From: Mesostigma viride
Taxonomy: Eukaryota; Streptophyta; Mesostigmatophyceae; Mesostigmatales; Mesostigmataceae
Assembly: GCA_009746045.1 (NCBI GenBank)
Contig: RPFO01000819.1
Coordinates: 810,382 to 874,381, forward strand
Length of the DNA: 64,000 bases
Direction of reading: 5' to 3'
Shown: positions 1-9,935 of the stretch, piece by piece
Layout of the letters: each line of letters opens with the position of its first letter
Numbering within the stretch: position 1 is the first letter of the stretch
Notes under the pieces: generated by a model
Databases searched by the model: none
What the model was told of the DNA's origin: nothing
Seen by the model: the letters and a program-made list of their open reading frames with translations, nothing else
Program-made: the position numbers and the translations under genes

Positions 1-203
1 TTCAACAGATAGTCGACTTGGATATAACATTGTCTGTTGTGTCTAACAAGGGTGGGGACTCATTCCCTTAACTGTTGAAGATCCATCTTCATTGCTTCTC
101 TGGACGTGAAGTTATCTGTCACGACTCCAACCCAGGTATAAAGATCTTTTCACATCGATGTTGAAACTGAGGCTGTTGCAAAAACAACATTTTTAGTCGT
201 TAC

Positions 204-204
<1 letters not shown>

Positions 205-299
<95 letters not shown>

Positions 300-390
300 C
301 TTGCGTGTCATGCGCAAAGGCATGCCACGGAGTACTATGCTAATCTCGTTAGAAAAATAATTACACAAAAGTTTAAACAAATATCGTAAT
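205..390 (-). mobile_element. LINE family C, 3' terminal fragment with expanded tail
   Basis: About 24 copies of TAAG (205-300) are followed by the 3' end of a LINE in minus orientation. The same block, with its CATGC-GCAAAG-GCATG hairpin and the downstream 'ataattacacaaaagttt' stretch, recurs at 5309, 18999 and 25546. On the element's own strand the tail is (CTTA)n. Only about 85 bp of element body remain, so no protein is encoded; open frames through the tail are repeat translation. Confidence 0.75.
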
Positions 391-544
391 GCCACAAGGT
401 TGGCCAGCCCAATTACTTACACACACGTGCACCATGAATCTAATTGCACTATAGGTTGGATATGATTTGTCTAATGGTATGAAGTGAGACAACTATGCCT
501 CCAGGGACGCTTTGCCATCCAACAGTATGCATGTTTTGACAGGC

Positions 545-2107
545 GTATGACACTGGCTGTTTGGGCCATCCTAGCTCTGGATCGGGCCGGTACCACCAGC
601 GTTTATTGCTGCCATTCGTCGACTGTATGAGGGCTCACAGGCAGTAGTGCGGACTGCGGAAGGCACCACCCCACCATCCCCCCTTCACCACGGGGTGTGG
701 CAAGGTTGTGTCCTGTCCCCGGCGCCATATCTGTTCGTTATTGTCGTGGATCACGTCATGCGCCGGGCACGTGCGCGCTTTACTGCTCTTAAGGGGTTCG
801 AGCCTGGCTTGGACATCCTTAACGAGCGCGAGCATGGCGGGGTTAGCACTGGCTACCGCCTGGCCGACCTGATTATGCGGACGACACCACCCTCATCGCG
901 CGCCGGCCCCGAGCACATTCAGACCTGGCTGGACTGTCTGGGCTTGGCGGGAGGCGCGGGCGGTGGGGTTGGAGATTAGTGTCAAAACTGAGGCGATGGT
1001 GATTGGGGCTTCCAGTAGCCCACCGTTACCACGGCTGCTAGACGGGACGGATGTCCCGTTCCGTGACCGCTTCAAACTGCAGGGAAGCATGCTTCCTGAC
1101 ACTGCCGCCGATGTGGACACCCGCATCGGTCTGGCCTGGGCCAGGCTCCGTTCGCTCAACTACCTACTGGCACTCGAAGGTCCTCGGCGAGCACCGCAAG
1201 CGCATGCTCCTCAAGGTCCTGGTCCTCACGGTGCTCACGTATGGCGCCGAGGCATGGACGCTCAGGGACACGCTGGCGGCCAAGCTAAACGGCACGGTAA
1301 CCAGGATGCTCCGTCAGGCCCTGTTCACATGTCGGGTTTTCCACGCCTAGGTCTTTAGAATCTTTGTACCAGGGCATGCCTCGCATTTCGGACGAGATTA
1401 GACAGCGTAGGATAGCATTCGTAGGACATCTTGCTCGCACCAGCCAGGTAGACACCGCCCTCGGTCTGGCCGGCCCCCAGCGGCTTGGCCAGCCAGGGCG
1501 GCATATCCTGACCTGGCCTGGCCCCAAGGACATTCCTAAGAAGGGAGGCAAACATGTCATGACCTACCCACAGCAGTTGCTGGCTGACCCAGTGGTCCCA
1601 GCTCAGTTTGAACATCGCATTCACTCCCTCTCTCTTGCTTGGACTGCTATGCAGGACAAGAAGAGGTGGAAGACCATTGTCCAGGCTCATACGCCCGCCC
1701 CTGTGGGCAAGCCCCCTCCCCCCAAGCGGAAGGGGCGCTTTGCTGAGCAGAATAGGTAGGGTTTTCTAGATTAGATTAGCTTAGAGTTAGATTAGTTCGG
1801 TTTCGCGGCTTTGTCCCCCCCTCCATCCATCCACGGGAATATGTGCCCCACCGTCTAGGTCCTCTAGTCGCTCTACACGTAAGCCAGCCATAATTTCAAT
1901 GCACAAGGATACACATTTCCATCACCATTCATCTTCATCATCCTGAACGACTCGCGGACAAGAGAGAACACGCGGACAAGATAACGGCAGGCTCGAGCTA
2001 CCATGGTCCGGATTCTCCCGATTTCTGGCCTGCGCTGGTTGTCTCCTTGATATGTGCTACATGATCTCCCAACAAAGTCATGTTATAATTTAATTTAATT
2101 TAATTAA
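545..2107 (+). mobile_element. LINE family A, 5'-truncated and frameshifted RT/C-terminal copy
   Basis: The copy encodes the second half of a non-LTR reverse transcriptase. Near 647-760 is the RT block GVWQGCVLSP...LFVIVVDHVM. The frame then shifts several times through 'VGLEISVKTEAM', 'VLTYGAEAWTL' and 'RRIAFVGHLARTSQVDT' to a C-terminus ending around 1759 (KPPPPKRKGRFAE). The 3' UTR follows. A hairpin around 2062-2085 (ACATGATCTCC, loop CAAC/CAAA, ...GTCATGT) precedes a (TTTAA)n tail at about 2086-2107. Endonuclease and upstream RT domains are missing, and at least three frame breaks make the copy inactive. Further copies lie at 9340, 11875, 45574 and 49335. Confidence 0.85.
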
Positions 2108-2893
2108 ATTACACTGGCTGACCATCCTGGGACTACTTTCTCTGCATGTCTATCTCTTCTTATGACCCTATTCATCGATAGATCCAATTTAGACGAGTAA
2201 CGCACCCGAACACACACAAACACATGTCTCTGGGGAGAACTCGGGCCGTTAGATGCTCAAGCTTGGCGCTAACTGCCGCAGTATATTGACGCTAGTGGAC
2301 TGGACAAAGGCCACATTGCGGTGCTCCACGTAGGTAGTCTGGGTAGACAGGTCGCAAAACTGCGCAACACATGTGCTGTGATCGAGAATCTGTAAAATAT
2401 TCTCAGCTATACCTGCGTCCTGGGCAGTACGTATAGGCAGTACGGAAACGTGGCATGGTAGTGCGGAATTGTGAAGATTCAATAAATAAGATAGAAGAAG
2501 GATAAATTGATGCCGATGTTGGTGAGATGGATTCTAGTAGCGGAAATCGAAAGCTGGTAGCGTGAACATCAGTTCACGCTGTAAATTCAAACACAGCGTG
2601 TTTACAGCAATTACATGGGCTTTGGGGCGACTATGATTACCATGTTGGCATTCAAGCCTCTTCCCGATTCAACTCCACTCTATGTAGCTCTTACGTAGCC
2701 CTTATGATTGCCATTTGGGGCTAGAGGGGTCATCTAGCGACTATGCGTCGCCACTCGCCAGCACAGGACACGTCGTCATCACCATGATTTTGCAAAGGTA
2801 CTTGCCAGCAAGCGACTGGCAACGGCTGATTACCCCAGTAAGAAGACGCCTTGACTGAGCAAACTCTAGACAGGCCTTCGCAAGACAACTTCC
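2108..2893. other. intergenic, no gene recognised
   Basis: AT-rich near the LINE tail, then mixed sequence. No conserved frame, RNA gene or transposon end is visible. Open frames on either strand are short and compositionally unremarkable. Confidence 0.5.
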
Positions 2894-3184
2894 TTACGAC
2901 AGATCCATGGCCATCGCCACCGCCGCCTTCAATTTCCGCTCACCGGCCTTTGTTTTCCTTGACCTCTTCGCAATCTTCCGCGTTACCCTGCTCATCGGAA
3001 AGCCCCTCTTGCTTTTTCCACGGGCGTTTGCAGCTTTTGCCTTCTCCTTGGCAGCCTTTTTATCAATTTTCTCCAGCTTAGCTTTCTGCAAAGCCTTTTC
3101 ACGCTCCAAGTCGTACTTGTGAGCGTCCTTCCTTTTCTTCAAGTTATTCTTGCTCGACATTGTCAATCCAATCGAGCGCGACAA
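2894..3184 (-). CDS. small Lys/Arg-rich protein, possibly nucleolar
   Basis: This is a single-exon frame of 96 codons, or 88 if the second Met (MSSKNNLKKRKD) is used; I cannot decide between the two starts. The protein is extremely basic. An N-terminal half with heptad-like Glu/Lys/Leu/Ala content (DLEREKALQKAKLEKIDKKAAKEK) suggests a charged helix, followed by an Arg/Lys cluster (RVTRKIAKRSRKTKAGERK). Composition resembles small ribosome-biogenesis or nucleolar proteins, but I do not recognise the family. The antisense frame is also open, as expected for AAG-rich coding sequence. The gene lies upstream of, and divergent from, the dynein light chain gene, with about 700 bp between them. Support for it being real is the long stop-free lysine-biased frame and the absence of repeats. 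Confidence 0.55.
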   Translation of the reverse strand: MSRSIGLTMSSKNNLKKRKDAHKYDLEREKALQKAKLEKIDKKAAKEKAKAANARGKSKRGFPMSRVTRKIAKRSRKTKAGERKLKAAVAMAMDLS

Positions 3185-3880
3185 ACTTGACGAAGGAACC
3201 CTTAAAGAGGGCGTTCAGGCAACCAGGCACGTAATCCTTCTCAGCAAAAAGGAAGGAACTACGCCCGAGTTATAAATATTGCCGTCGCCGAAGGAATTGG
3301 TTGGTCGCTCAATTGCGTAATTTATTCTCCGTTGCCTGTTGCAGTGTTGGGGACTGATGCGATCAGGCAACCCGCATCAGCGTCCAGGTCGGCAGTCGGC
3401 ACTCGGCACCAAGGACGGGCTCCAGTCAAAACCACGGGGGGTCCCTTCTGCTTGCATCCTGGTCCTTGTGGTGCCCTGTCTGTAAAACTTGCAGCGATAA
3501 ACATCTCACGCCCACCTACAGGGCTCCCTTGGGTGCACGCACAAGCTGATGCTTCGAGTCGTTCGTTGCATGGAGCAGAGCAAAAATGAAGTCCGCTTGC
3601 AGGAGCGACCTAAAAACAAACCGAGGCCAGGTCGCGGTACAGCAGGTGGAGCAGGTCGCAGGGGATTATCCCGCCTCGCTTACTGCCTACAAACAAGGCC
3701 AGATTACCTGCCTTGGGAAAATAAAATTGGGGCGAAGAATGCTGGAATTGTAGTGTCAAGCACGTAGATTCAGGTATTTAAAATTTTGGTGTTGCAAGAG
3801 GCGATTTTCGCCTATCTTAGGGAATGTATAGCCGGTAGTGTCCTTCTGCCATACTCGGCTAATCATTATCATCGTACGAA
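3185..3880. promoter_or_regulatory. shared upstream region of two divergent genes
   Basis: About 700 bp separate the start codons of the basic-protein gene (-) and the dynein light chain gene (+). No TATA box is obvious. The region has no transposon signature and no convincing coding frame, so it probably holds both promoters and 5' UTRs. This is inferred from position only. Confidence 0.35.
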
Positions 3881-4222
3881 ATGGATGACCTTCAGACCTC
3901 TGAGGAGGCCGCGTTCGTCGCCGATGACGTGAATAACATCATCAAGGAATCTATCGATGGAATCCTCTTGAATGCCTCGTACGACCATATTAAGGTTGGC
4001 CAGTGGACTTCAAACGTCGTGGAAAGCTGCCTAAAGAGACTGACGGCGTTGAATAAGCCTTTCAAATATGTCGTCACGTGCGTAATCATGCAAAAGACTG
4101 GTGCTGGCCTGCATACCGCAAGCTCCTGCTACTGGGATAACACAACCGATGGCAGCCGCACGGTGCGTTGGGAGAACAAGAGCATGTACTGTATAACAAC
4201 GGTGTTTGGGCTGGCCATTTAG
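3881..4222 (+). CDS. DYNLT1: dynein light chain, Tctex1 type
   Basis: This is a complete 113-residue Tctex-type dynein light chain, the usual length of the family, in one exon. It starts [20 protein letters not shown] and contains the hallmark block [20 protein letters not shown] (about residues 65-84). The segment after it has [13 protein letters not shown] and ends [19 protein letters not shown]. In characterised members this subunit dimerises and binds dynein intermediate chain in the cytoplasmic motor and in inner-arm I1 axonemal dynein. Its presence fits an organism with flagella or at least dynein. There are no disruptions. The start is set by the conserved MDD..T.EE N-terminus. No polyadenylation signal is certain; a TGTAA (the green-algal signal) occurs about 370 bp downstream, which may be too far. 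Confidence 0.95.
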   Translation: MDDLQTSEEAAFVADDVNNIIKESIDGILLNASYDHIKVGQWTSNVVESCLKRLTALNKPFKYVVTCVIMQKTGAGLHTASSCYWDNTTDGSRTVRWENKSMYCITTVFGLAI

Positions 4223-5308
4223 GGTTCTCGCCCTTGACTGCTGAGCTAAAGTTTCTGCAGAGGGTTTGCTTTGGCAGGCAACCGCTGGCAATCTTAGCCA
4301 TAACGAGCGGCGAGGCTATCCCGTGCGTGCGATGACGCCTCTGTCGATGCAAGGCTCCAGTTTTGAAGGCACCTGCTCGTTCCCTCCTTTACTACGCCTG
4401 CCAGTGCGCAGCTCTGGACTCACGTAACTAGCCACAACATATTCGGTCCATGTTTCCGCCGGCATGTCTGTGTGCCTGTTGGCACCCTTTCTCCCGACGT
4501 CGGCCACCGCTGATCAGTGCGAGCGTAGCTTGCTGAGAGAGGTCAGACAGAACATGGAGAGCAACCTCGCTTTTTATGTCTGACAGCAGACACGCTGTAA
4601 CTCAATACCCGTACAACGCCATGCATCATGAGGTCTGCGGCCATGGCAAAATGAAAGTTGCTAGTCCGAAAGGCACATTCCTATCGAATGTCCTCTCCTG
4701 TGGGTTTGTGGCTCAGAAAGGAGGTGGTTATATTCCCGAGAGGTCGGCATGAACATGACCAATCTTGCCTCATTCCGACATCAATTTATTTCATCAGGGG
4801 GGGGAAACTTGTTGCTGTTTCTTCATGTCTGGCTGGTATTGAAGCAATGTGACAGTTCCTCAATGGCCTGGCCATTGTATTGAGAATCACTGCAAGAAGA
4901 AAGAAACGGGAATGAACACATGCAATAAATTGAAGTTACCTTTATTATCCAATTGAGACAGTGGATGCTTCAAGCCGGTGGCATACCCTATCTCTAGCTT
5001 GCATTATTTACATCACTAGCCATTAGGTGAGACAACCAATACTGGACGTGAGCAAAAGAAAGCAGCATGTGGAAGATATGCGCTTTTGCGATAGCTGTCT
5101 AAGGCAAGAATGATAAAGGGAAATATGAAGAATACAACTGGGGGCATTGAAAATGCAATTATGAATTGGCCAGGCTGGGATTAAACTGAGACGGTTGATA
5201 CGTGTACGCGACAACTATCTAGAGCGAGGCGTACCAAGATCTATGACAAACGTCTCGAGCCCCAGTTTAGCATGATCCAGTTTATTCGTTTTCCCCTCCG
5301 GCTGGCGC
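4223..5308. other. intergenic, no gene recognised
   Basis: Downstream flank of the dynein light chain gene. No recognisable coding frame, RNA gene or repeat was found. It ends at the microsatellite tail of a family-C LINE. Confidence 0.5.
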
Positions 5309-6260
5309 TATAAGTAAGTAAGTAAGTAAGTACTTGCGTGTCATGCGCAAAGGCATGCCACGGAGTACTATGCTAATCTCATTAGAAAAATAATTACACA
5401 AAAGTTTAGACAAATATCGTCTGCATCATCCCCCAACCGTTAAGCACTAGATGGGGATGTAATCCTCATCCGAGCTGTCCTCTACTGTAATGGCAGACGA
5501 GGCGGTAGTGTAGCGGCTATCCTCAGGACCAATAACCCCCACCTGCGGACTTCTACCCTGGCTAGCAACGGGCCGCGGGGCCCGTGGGGAGAAAACAGGA
5601 GCATACCCCTCGGGGAGGTGCTTATCGCAGATGGCAGCCCATTTCTCCTTGTCAATCATGCGGGCGCGGAGTACGGATAGTCCCAGAAGCCCTGCATCTT
5701 CAAGCAGTTGTGTCACATAGGTCCGGGTCGCGCCGCGCCGGTGCCCGGCGCGCGCAAGTTTGCCAGTGGGTTGCGATGGGACAAGGGGACCCTGCCATAG
5801 GAGGAGGTGTCTACCTGGTTGGCCCGTCTTAAGCCCCCCGGCAGGGCCCACATCGGTATTCACCTGGTCTGTGCGGGCAAGATGGCCGGCAAAGAGGAGG
5901 CGGCGGTGTCGGATGGTATGGGTGACAAGAGGGAGCTCGCAGTAGAGCTCGGCCCGGGTGCGGCGTTCTTGGTAGCGGACGCCGAGGATATGACGGAGCA
6001 TTCGAGTGACGGTGCCGTCAAGCTGCTGGCTCAGCGCCTGGTCCAGGGTCCACGCCTCGCAGCCATAAAGGAGGATGCTGAGGACAAGGGCCTTGAACAG
6101 AATGCGCTTGCGTCGCTCACTCAGGTAGCGACAGGTCCAGAACCTGTCGAGGCGGCGGAGGGCCGCCCAGGCCTGGCCAATGCGGGTGTTGATGTCGTCG
6201 GCCGTGGAGGGAAGCCAGCTGCCAAGGAGCTTGAAGCGAGTCGCCGGGCGCTATGCTAGC
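5309..6260 (-). mobile_element. LINE family C, 3' half of ORF2 with intact C-terminal frame
   Basis: In minus orientation one frame is open from about 6255 to 5447 (about 269 codons), without a native start. It begins in the post-RT region (RFKLLGSWLPSTADDINTRI), passes CEAWTLDQALSQQLDGTVT and the RHRRLLFAGHLARTDQVNT motif, and ends with acidic VEDSSDEDYIPI. These are post-polymerase domains of a LINE ORF2. The 3' UTR carries the CATGC/GCATG hairpin, followed by a short (CTTA)n tail at 5309-5330. RT and endonuclease are truncated. The clean frame suggests recent insertion. Confidence 0.85.
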
Positions 6261-6261
6261 A

Positions 6262-6670
6262 CCCGATCTCTGTGCTGGCGGGCGCCATGGCGAGGCGATC
6301 GCACTCTTTGAGGCCGCCGCCGACTAGCTTGGCTGCGGGGTACCTGGCCGGCCCAGCGGCCCGCACCCTTGGCTAGCTGGCCGGGGCCCGCCTCATCGCC
6401 CTACTGAAAGACGACGTCTCCGCGCGGCCTGCTGGCCTTTCTTGTCCCAGTGCTTGGGGCGAGGTCCTCCGCAAGCTGGTGAGTACGGCCATTTGTCACC
6501 AAAAGGCCCCCGAGTTTCGCGCCTACTTCAGTACCCCAACCGGAATGACACAGAGGAGTCCGTGGCTGCTCGATCATCTTGGCGATCCCACTCAGCTCTC
6601 CTTCCTCATGGAGGATGGGACGTTTGCCGACGTTGAACCTCCCGCACGCCTCGAGCGGGGACGTAGGTAG
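6262..6670 (+). mobile_element. LINE fragment, region just upstream of RT
   Basis: With two stops, the plus strand reads EAIALFEAAAD, then ARLIALLKDDVSARP, then WGEVLRKLVSTAICHQKAP. This resembles the segment before RT motif 1 in several LINE clades ('ARL.ALLK.D.GVRP...GE.LRRL'). It abuts the inverted family-C fragment, so this is a mosaic of unrelated insertions. It is degenerate. Confidence 0.5.
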
Positions 6671-6764
6671 GCGACTGGCCCCTCGGCCCCTTATATACCT
6701 GCCGGCCCCACTGCACAAATTAGTTCTCCAAGGTGCCCACGCTGCGCGCCCCCGGATACGTCAA

Positions 6765-7010
6765 GGAGGCAACCAGCTGAGGCCAGAAATCAGGATCTCC
6801 AATCCAGACCATGGTGGCTCGAGCCAGCCGTTATCTTTTCCACGTTTTTGAGTCGCCTCAGGATGATGAATATATCAAGGAGACAACCAGCGCATGCCAT
6901 GACTGGAGCTAGATATGGAAATGTGTAGCCTTGTTCATTGAAATTATGGCTGGCTCATATGTGAAGAGCAACTAGATGACCTAGCTAGACGGTGGGGCTG
7001 AAAATAGCTT
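6765..7010 (-). mobile_element. LINE family A 3' UTR fragment
   Basis: The sequence is the reverse complement of roughly 1845-2050, including the blocks around 'ggctcgagctaccatgg', 'atgatgaa' and 'agccagccataatttcaatg'. No coding sequence. Confidence 0.65.
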
Positions 7011-7159
7011 GCTTGATCATGCAGGGCCTGTGTTTCTAGCCTTACTGGCCGGGAGTGTCTAGTCAGGTGAGCACCATTGCTGCGCTCGCACTTCCACCAT
7101 TTACGAGGAAATACCCGCAGATGGAAAACACTGAAAAGGTATAGCTAGTCAGCCATAAC

Positions 7160-9041
7160 TTAATTAATTAATTAAAATCATAGCTCCGTGGGGAGCATAT
7201 GTAACACATAGCCCTGAGAAAGGGGCATCTATGGGTTTGTAATACAATCAGGGCGACAACCTGCAGGTGTAGGATGTACAACTATCACCTGCTCTGCATG
7301 GGTGCACTAGGTGCACCTGCACCTCCATGATGGTTCATGCCTCCTAAACAAGCACACACAACGCAGGCACCCAGGGGGGGCTTGAGGAGGGGGCCTAGAA
7401 GGCCTGCATGACATATGGGCCGTGGAAGGTATGTGGCTAGGCTATAGCTAGGGTACACATGGCCTCTCAGCAGGGAGTAACTCCCTGCATGGGCAAAGCA
7501 TGACTCGACATTGCTACGGCTATTGCAAGGGCGGGTGTGGGCCCATCACGTAGGCATACATGGCCACGTCACTAAGCTTTCTAGTCTACACTACTGCTAT
7601 ATATTCCCTAGGCTGGGGTGGCTGGGGTGGCTGGGGTGGCAGGGGTCGCCTGCCAGGGCTTGTGGGTGACGTAGATGTCCGCCCCCTTCCAGTAGACCGG
7701 CTTCTGCCCCGCCGTCTGCCGAAGCTGGAGGTAGGTCGGCCATAACTCCCATCGCCGTTGTTGCTGCGTCAAGGTCAAGTCGTCGTCCAGCGTGTAGGCG
7801 GTTCCCCCAAGCCGCTTGCGACACTTGAGGAACTCCATCTTATCCGCCATGGTGTCAAAGGTGAGGAGCAAGGGGGAGGGGCCGGCCTTACCCCGCGAGC
7901 GGGGAAGGCGGGTCACCCCCCGCGGCTTGCCCTTACCAGTGATAGCCATGGGGACAAGAATTTTGTTCTCAAACGCCAGGGCAAGGGTCTCGGAGGTCTC
8001 GTCCTGCAGCGGGTCGAAGTGCTTGACTATGACGTTAAGGCTGCGCTTGGCGAGCTCGGCCTCCTCGCGGAGGTCCAGCGTCTGCTGCTTAAGCTGGGCG
8101 GCGACGGCGGAGGTGGTGGAGGTGGCGTGTTGCTTAAGCATGTCCGCCCAGGTCGGGATGGGAGGAGCATCGCCGGCAGGGCCAGCAGGGGCTGGCCGAG
8201 CGGCGATGTCCTTCACCGCCTGAGCAGTGATGCCGGCGGTGTTCTGCAAGCATTCGATGGCTATGGCATTGTCCTGCAGGCGCTTGTCGATGGCGAGAAG
8301 CTGGGCCGTGAGGGCGTCGGTTGTGGTGGAGGTGGAGGCGAGGAGCTTGGAGGTGGCGGTGGTGGTGGAGGAGAGGATGGGAAGCTCGGCAGCCAACGTG
8401 CCGCCCATGGCCGCCACATCTGCGGCCAGGGGTGTCACGTGCTGTTCGATGGCGTTGTTGATGATGGAGCGAATTTCGGAGGTGGAGGGGGGGGCCCAGA
8501 TGTCGGCGACAGAGCGCCCGAGGAGGCAGCAGAGGGCGAGGAGCTGAAGGCGGGGGCGGGAGTAGCTGGACAGATCCGACGGGGAATCCATGCGGGTAGG
8601 CATAATGATGCGGCCTTGGACGTAAAAGTGCTTGCCCAGGGCAAGAAGCGAGGTGCGCGACCCAAAGAACACGGCGTTCATAAACTGGATGGGATTTGCG
8701 CGGCCTTGTGTCCACCATGTAGCTGATTTGGCGTCAAAGTCTATTTCTTTCCAGTCCGGCTCGTCAGGGGGCGGATGCTCAGGGCGGCTGCGTTTAGGCT
8801 CTGGCGATGCAGAGGGCGAGGCAAGTCCGTGAGGGGGCTGGGCAACCACCAGTGCACGACTAGTGTCACCATTGCCGTCCGGGCTTGAGGGCGAGTCTGC
8901 TGCCGGGGCTGCAGACGTATTTTGATTGCCGAGCGCAGCCGCCAGGCTGCGTTGCGTCGAGGCGCGTTTATTCGCCATATAGTGCGTTATAGCTTTGGAA
9001 AATTATAGCATCATGTGCGTCTAAGAAAGACGAAGCGATTG
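7160..9041 (-). mobile_element. ORF1-only LINE-like element, copy 1 (intact)
   Basis: On the minus strand this is a short 5' leader, a single long ORF, about 430 bp of 3' UTR, a hairpin of the family-A kind (GCTCC-CCAC-GGAGC), and a (TTAA)n tail at 7160-7176. The 5' end is placed at about 9041 because homology with copy 2 (ending near 16443, '...cgattgtgat') stops there. No RT or endonuclease lies between ORF1 and the tail. This is therefore a compact 1.9-kb non-autonomous element that probably borrows the ORF2 of a LINE with the same 3' end. Two damaged copies lie at 12422-16443 and 18751-19920. Confidence 0.75.
7608..8978 (-). CDS. LINE ORF1-type RNA-binding protein
   Basis: This is an uninterrupted 456-residue frame starting MANKRASTQRSLAAALGNQN. 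The N-terminus is low-complexity (Ser/Pro/Ala-rich, PSASPEPKRSRPEHPPP). The middle (about 165-300) is helical and Ala/Thr-rich with repeated hydrophobic spacing, which could form a multimerising coiled coil (for example LLAIDKRLQDNAIAIECLQN). The C-terminal third carries an RRM/CTD-like segment, FLKCRKRLGGTAYTLDDDLT, then TQQQRRWELWPTYLQLRQTA and KPVYWKGADIYV. This resembles the 'aRK.kg...i.eDlt..q...R..L......g....w.g..i.v' pattern of L1-like ORF1 proteins. The end is four ATP tripeptides. I infer nucleic-acid binding and retrotransposition RNP formation. No gag zinc knuckles are seen. The antisense strand has a long open frame that I take as a shadow. Confidence 0.75.
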   Translation of the reverse strand: MANKRASTQRSLAAALGNQNTSAAPAADSPSSPDGNGDTSRALVVAQPPHGLASPSASPEPKRSRPEHPPPDEPDWKEIDFDAKSATWWTQGRANPIQFMNAVFFGSRTSLLALGKHFYVQGRIIMPTRMDSPSDLSSYSRPRLQLLALCCLLGRSVADIWAPPSTSEIRSIINNAIEQHVTPLAADVAAMGGTLAAELPILSSTTTATSKLLASTSTTTDALTAQLLAIDKRLQDNAIAIECLQNTAGITAQAVKDIAARPAPAGPAGDAPPIPTWADMLKQHATSTTSAVAAQLKQQTLDLREEAELAKRSLNVIVKHFDPLQDETSETLALAFENKILVPMAITGKGKPRGVTRLPRSRGKAGPSPLLLTFDTMADKMEFLKCRKRLGGTAYTLDDDLTLTQQQRRWELWPTYLQLRQTAGQKPVYWKGADIYVTHKPWQATPATPATPATPA

Positions 9042-9340
9042 TGATGAGTTACGCCATGCCATGTTTCCAAAAGTCCAAGAACTGCACACGGTGCAAAGGC
9101 AAACTGAATCAGGAGGACATCACTTTCAAATGTGGGGCATGAAGCAAACGCCCACGTATGCCAGAAAACATCGATCATGTCACTGTAGCGCGACGCGACG
9201 GTGTGGACAACGAATCCAGTGCCAAGCTCGGAATGGCCGCAAAGGAGATCTGGCAGCACAGGGTTCAGATGCTTGGAGATACTATACGCGATCCAGCCTA
9301 TATGTTGTGCATGCGCGATCCTCGCCTATATGGACGATAT
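9042..9340 (+). other. unassigned segment with a Cys-rich micro-ORF
   Basis: From 9054 a 28-codon frame reads MPCFQKSKNCTRCKGKLNQE and ends DITFKCGA-stop. The C-x2-C...C pattern resembles the start of a zinc-binding domain. A second frame from 9158 (MPENIDHVTVARRDGVDNES...) is open across the join into the LINE at about 9340. It may be a relic of a zinc-finger or retroelement protein; I do not recognise it. Confidence 0.25.
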
Positions 9341-9813
9341 CCCATTGCCTTCGGCCCGGCCCAGCCAGGTCGACACCGCCCTTGGCCTGGCCGGCCCCCA
9401 GCGGCTTGGCCAGCCAGGGCGACACATTCTGACCTGGCCTGGCCCCGAGGGCATCCCAAAGAGGGTAGGGAAACCTGTCACGAACTACATCCAGATGTTG
9501 CTGGACGACCTAGTGGTCCCAGCCCAGTTTGAGCACCGCATCCACTCTCTCTCCCGTCTTTGGACTGCCATGCAGGACAAGACGCGGTGGAAGAAGAAAT
9601 TGTCAAGGCGCACACGCCCGACCCTGTGGGCAAGCCCCCTCCCCCCAAGCGGAGGAGGCGTTTTGATGAGTAGTGTAATTAGGATTTTCTAGATCGATAG
9701 CTTAGAGTTAGGATAGTTCGTTCACGCGGCTCCCTCCACCCCATCCATCATGGAATATGTGCTATACATGATCTCCCCACGGAGGCATGTTATAATTTAA
9801 TTTAATTTAATTT
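9340..9813 (+). mobile_element. LINE family A, 3' end fragment
   Basis: It encodes the C-terminal SQVDTALGLAGPQRLGQPGR region through VPAQFEHRIHSLSRLWTAMQ, with frame breaks near 9600. The family 3' UTR follows, then the ACATGATCTCC-CCAC-GGAGGCATGT hairpin (about 9757-9780) and a (TTTAA)n tail. Confidence 0.8.
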
Positions 9814-9831
9814 TCGGCCCGGCCGACGCTG

Positions 9832-9935
9832 TGGCTAATTAATTAATTAAAAAACACGTGAAATGAAAGAATTAAACACGTGCTCCTGTTGGGGAGCCAC
9901 GGATGGAGCATCAGATCGAGTGCTTTTAATCCCCG
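9832..9935 (-). mobile_element. LINE family B 3' terminus, inverted
   Basis: A (TTAA)n tail at 9838-9851 is followed by CACGTGCTCCTGTTGGGGAG and CCACGG. This is the inverted family-B 3' hairpin (CTCC, loop, GGAG flanked by a GTG/CAC stem). Only the last about 90 bp are identifiable. Confidence 0.55.

Noticed and set aside
1-13. Match of the window start (ttcaacagatagt) to 55140
   Set aside because: Only 13 bases with different continuations; chance similarity.
7758-8726. 322-codon frame antisense to ORF1
   Set aside because: Gly-rich shadow of the minus-strand ORF1, which has a recognisable RNA-binding segment and is conserved in a second copy.
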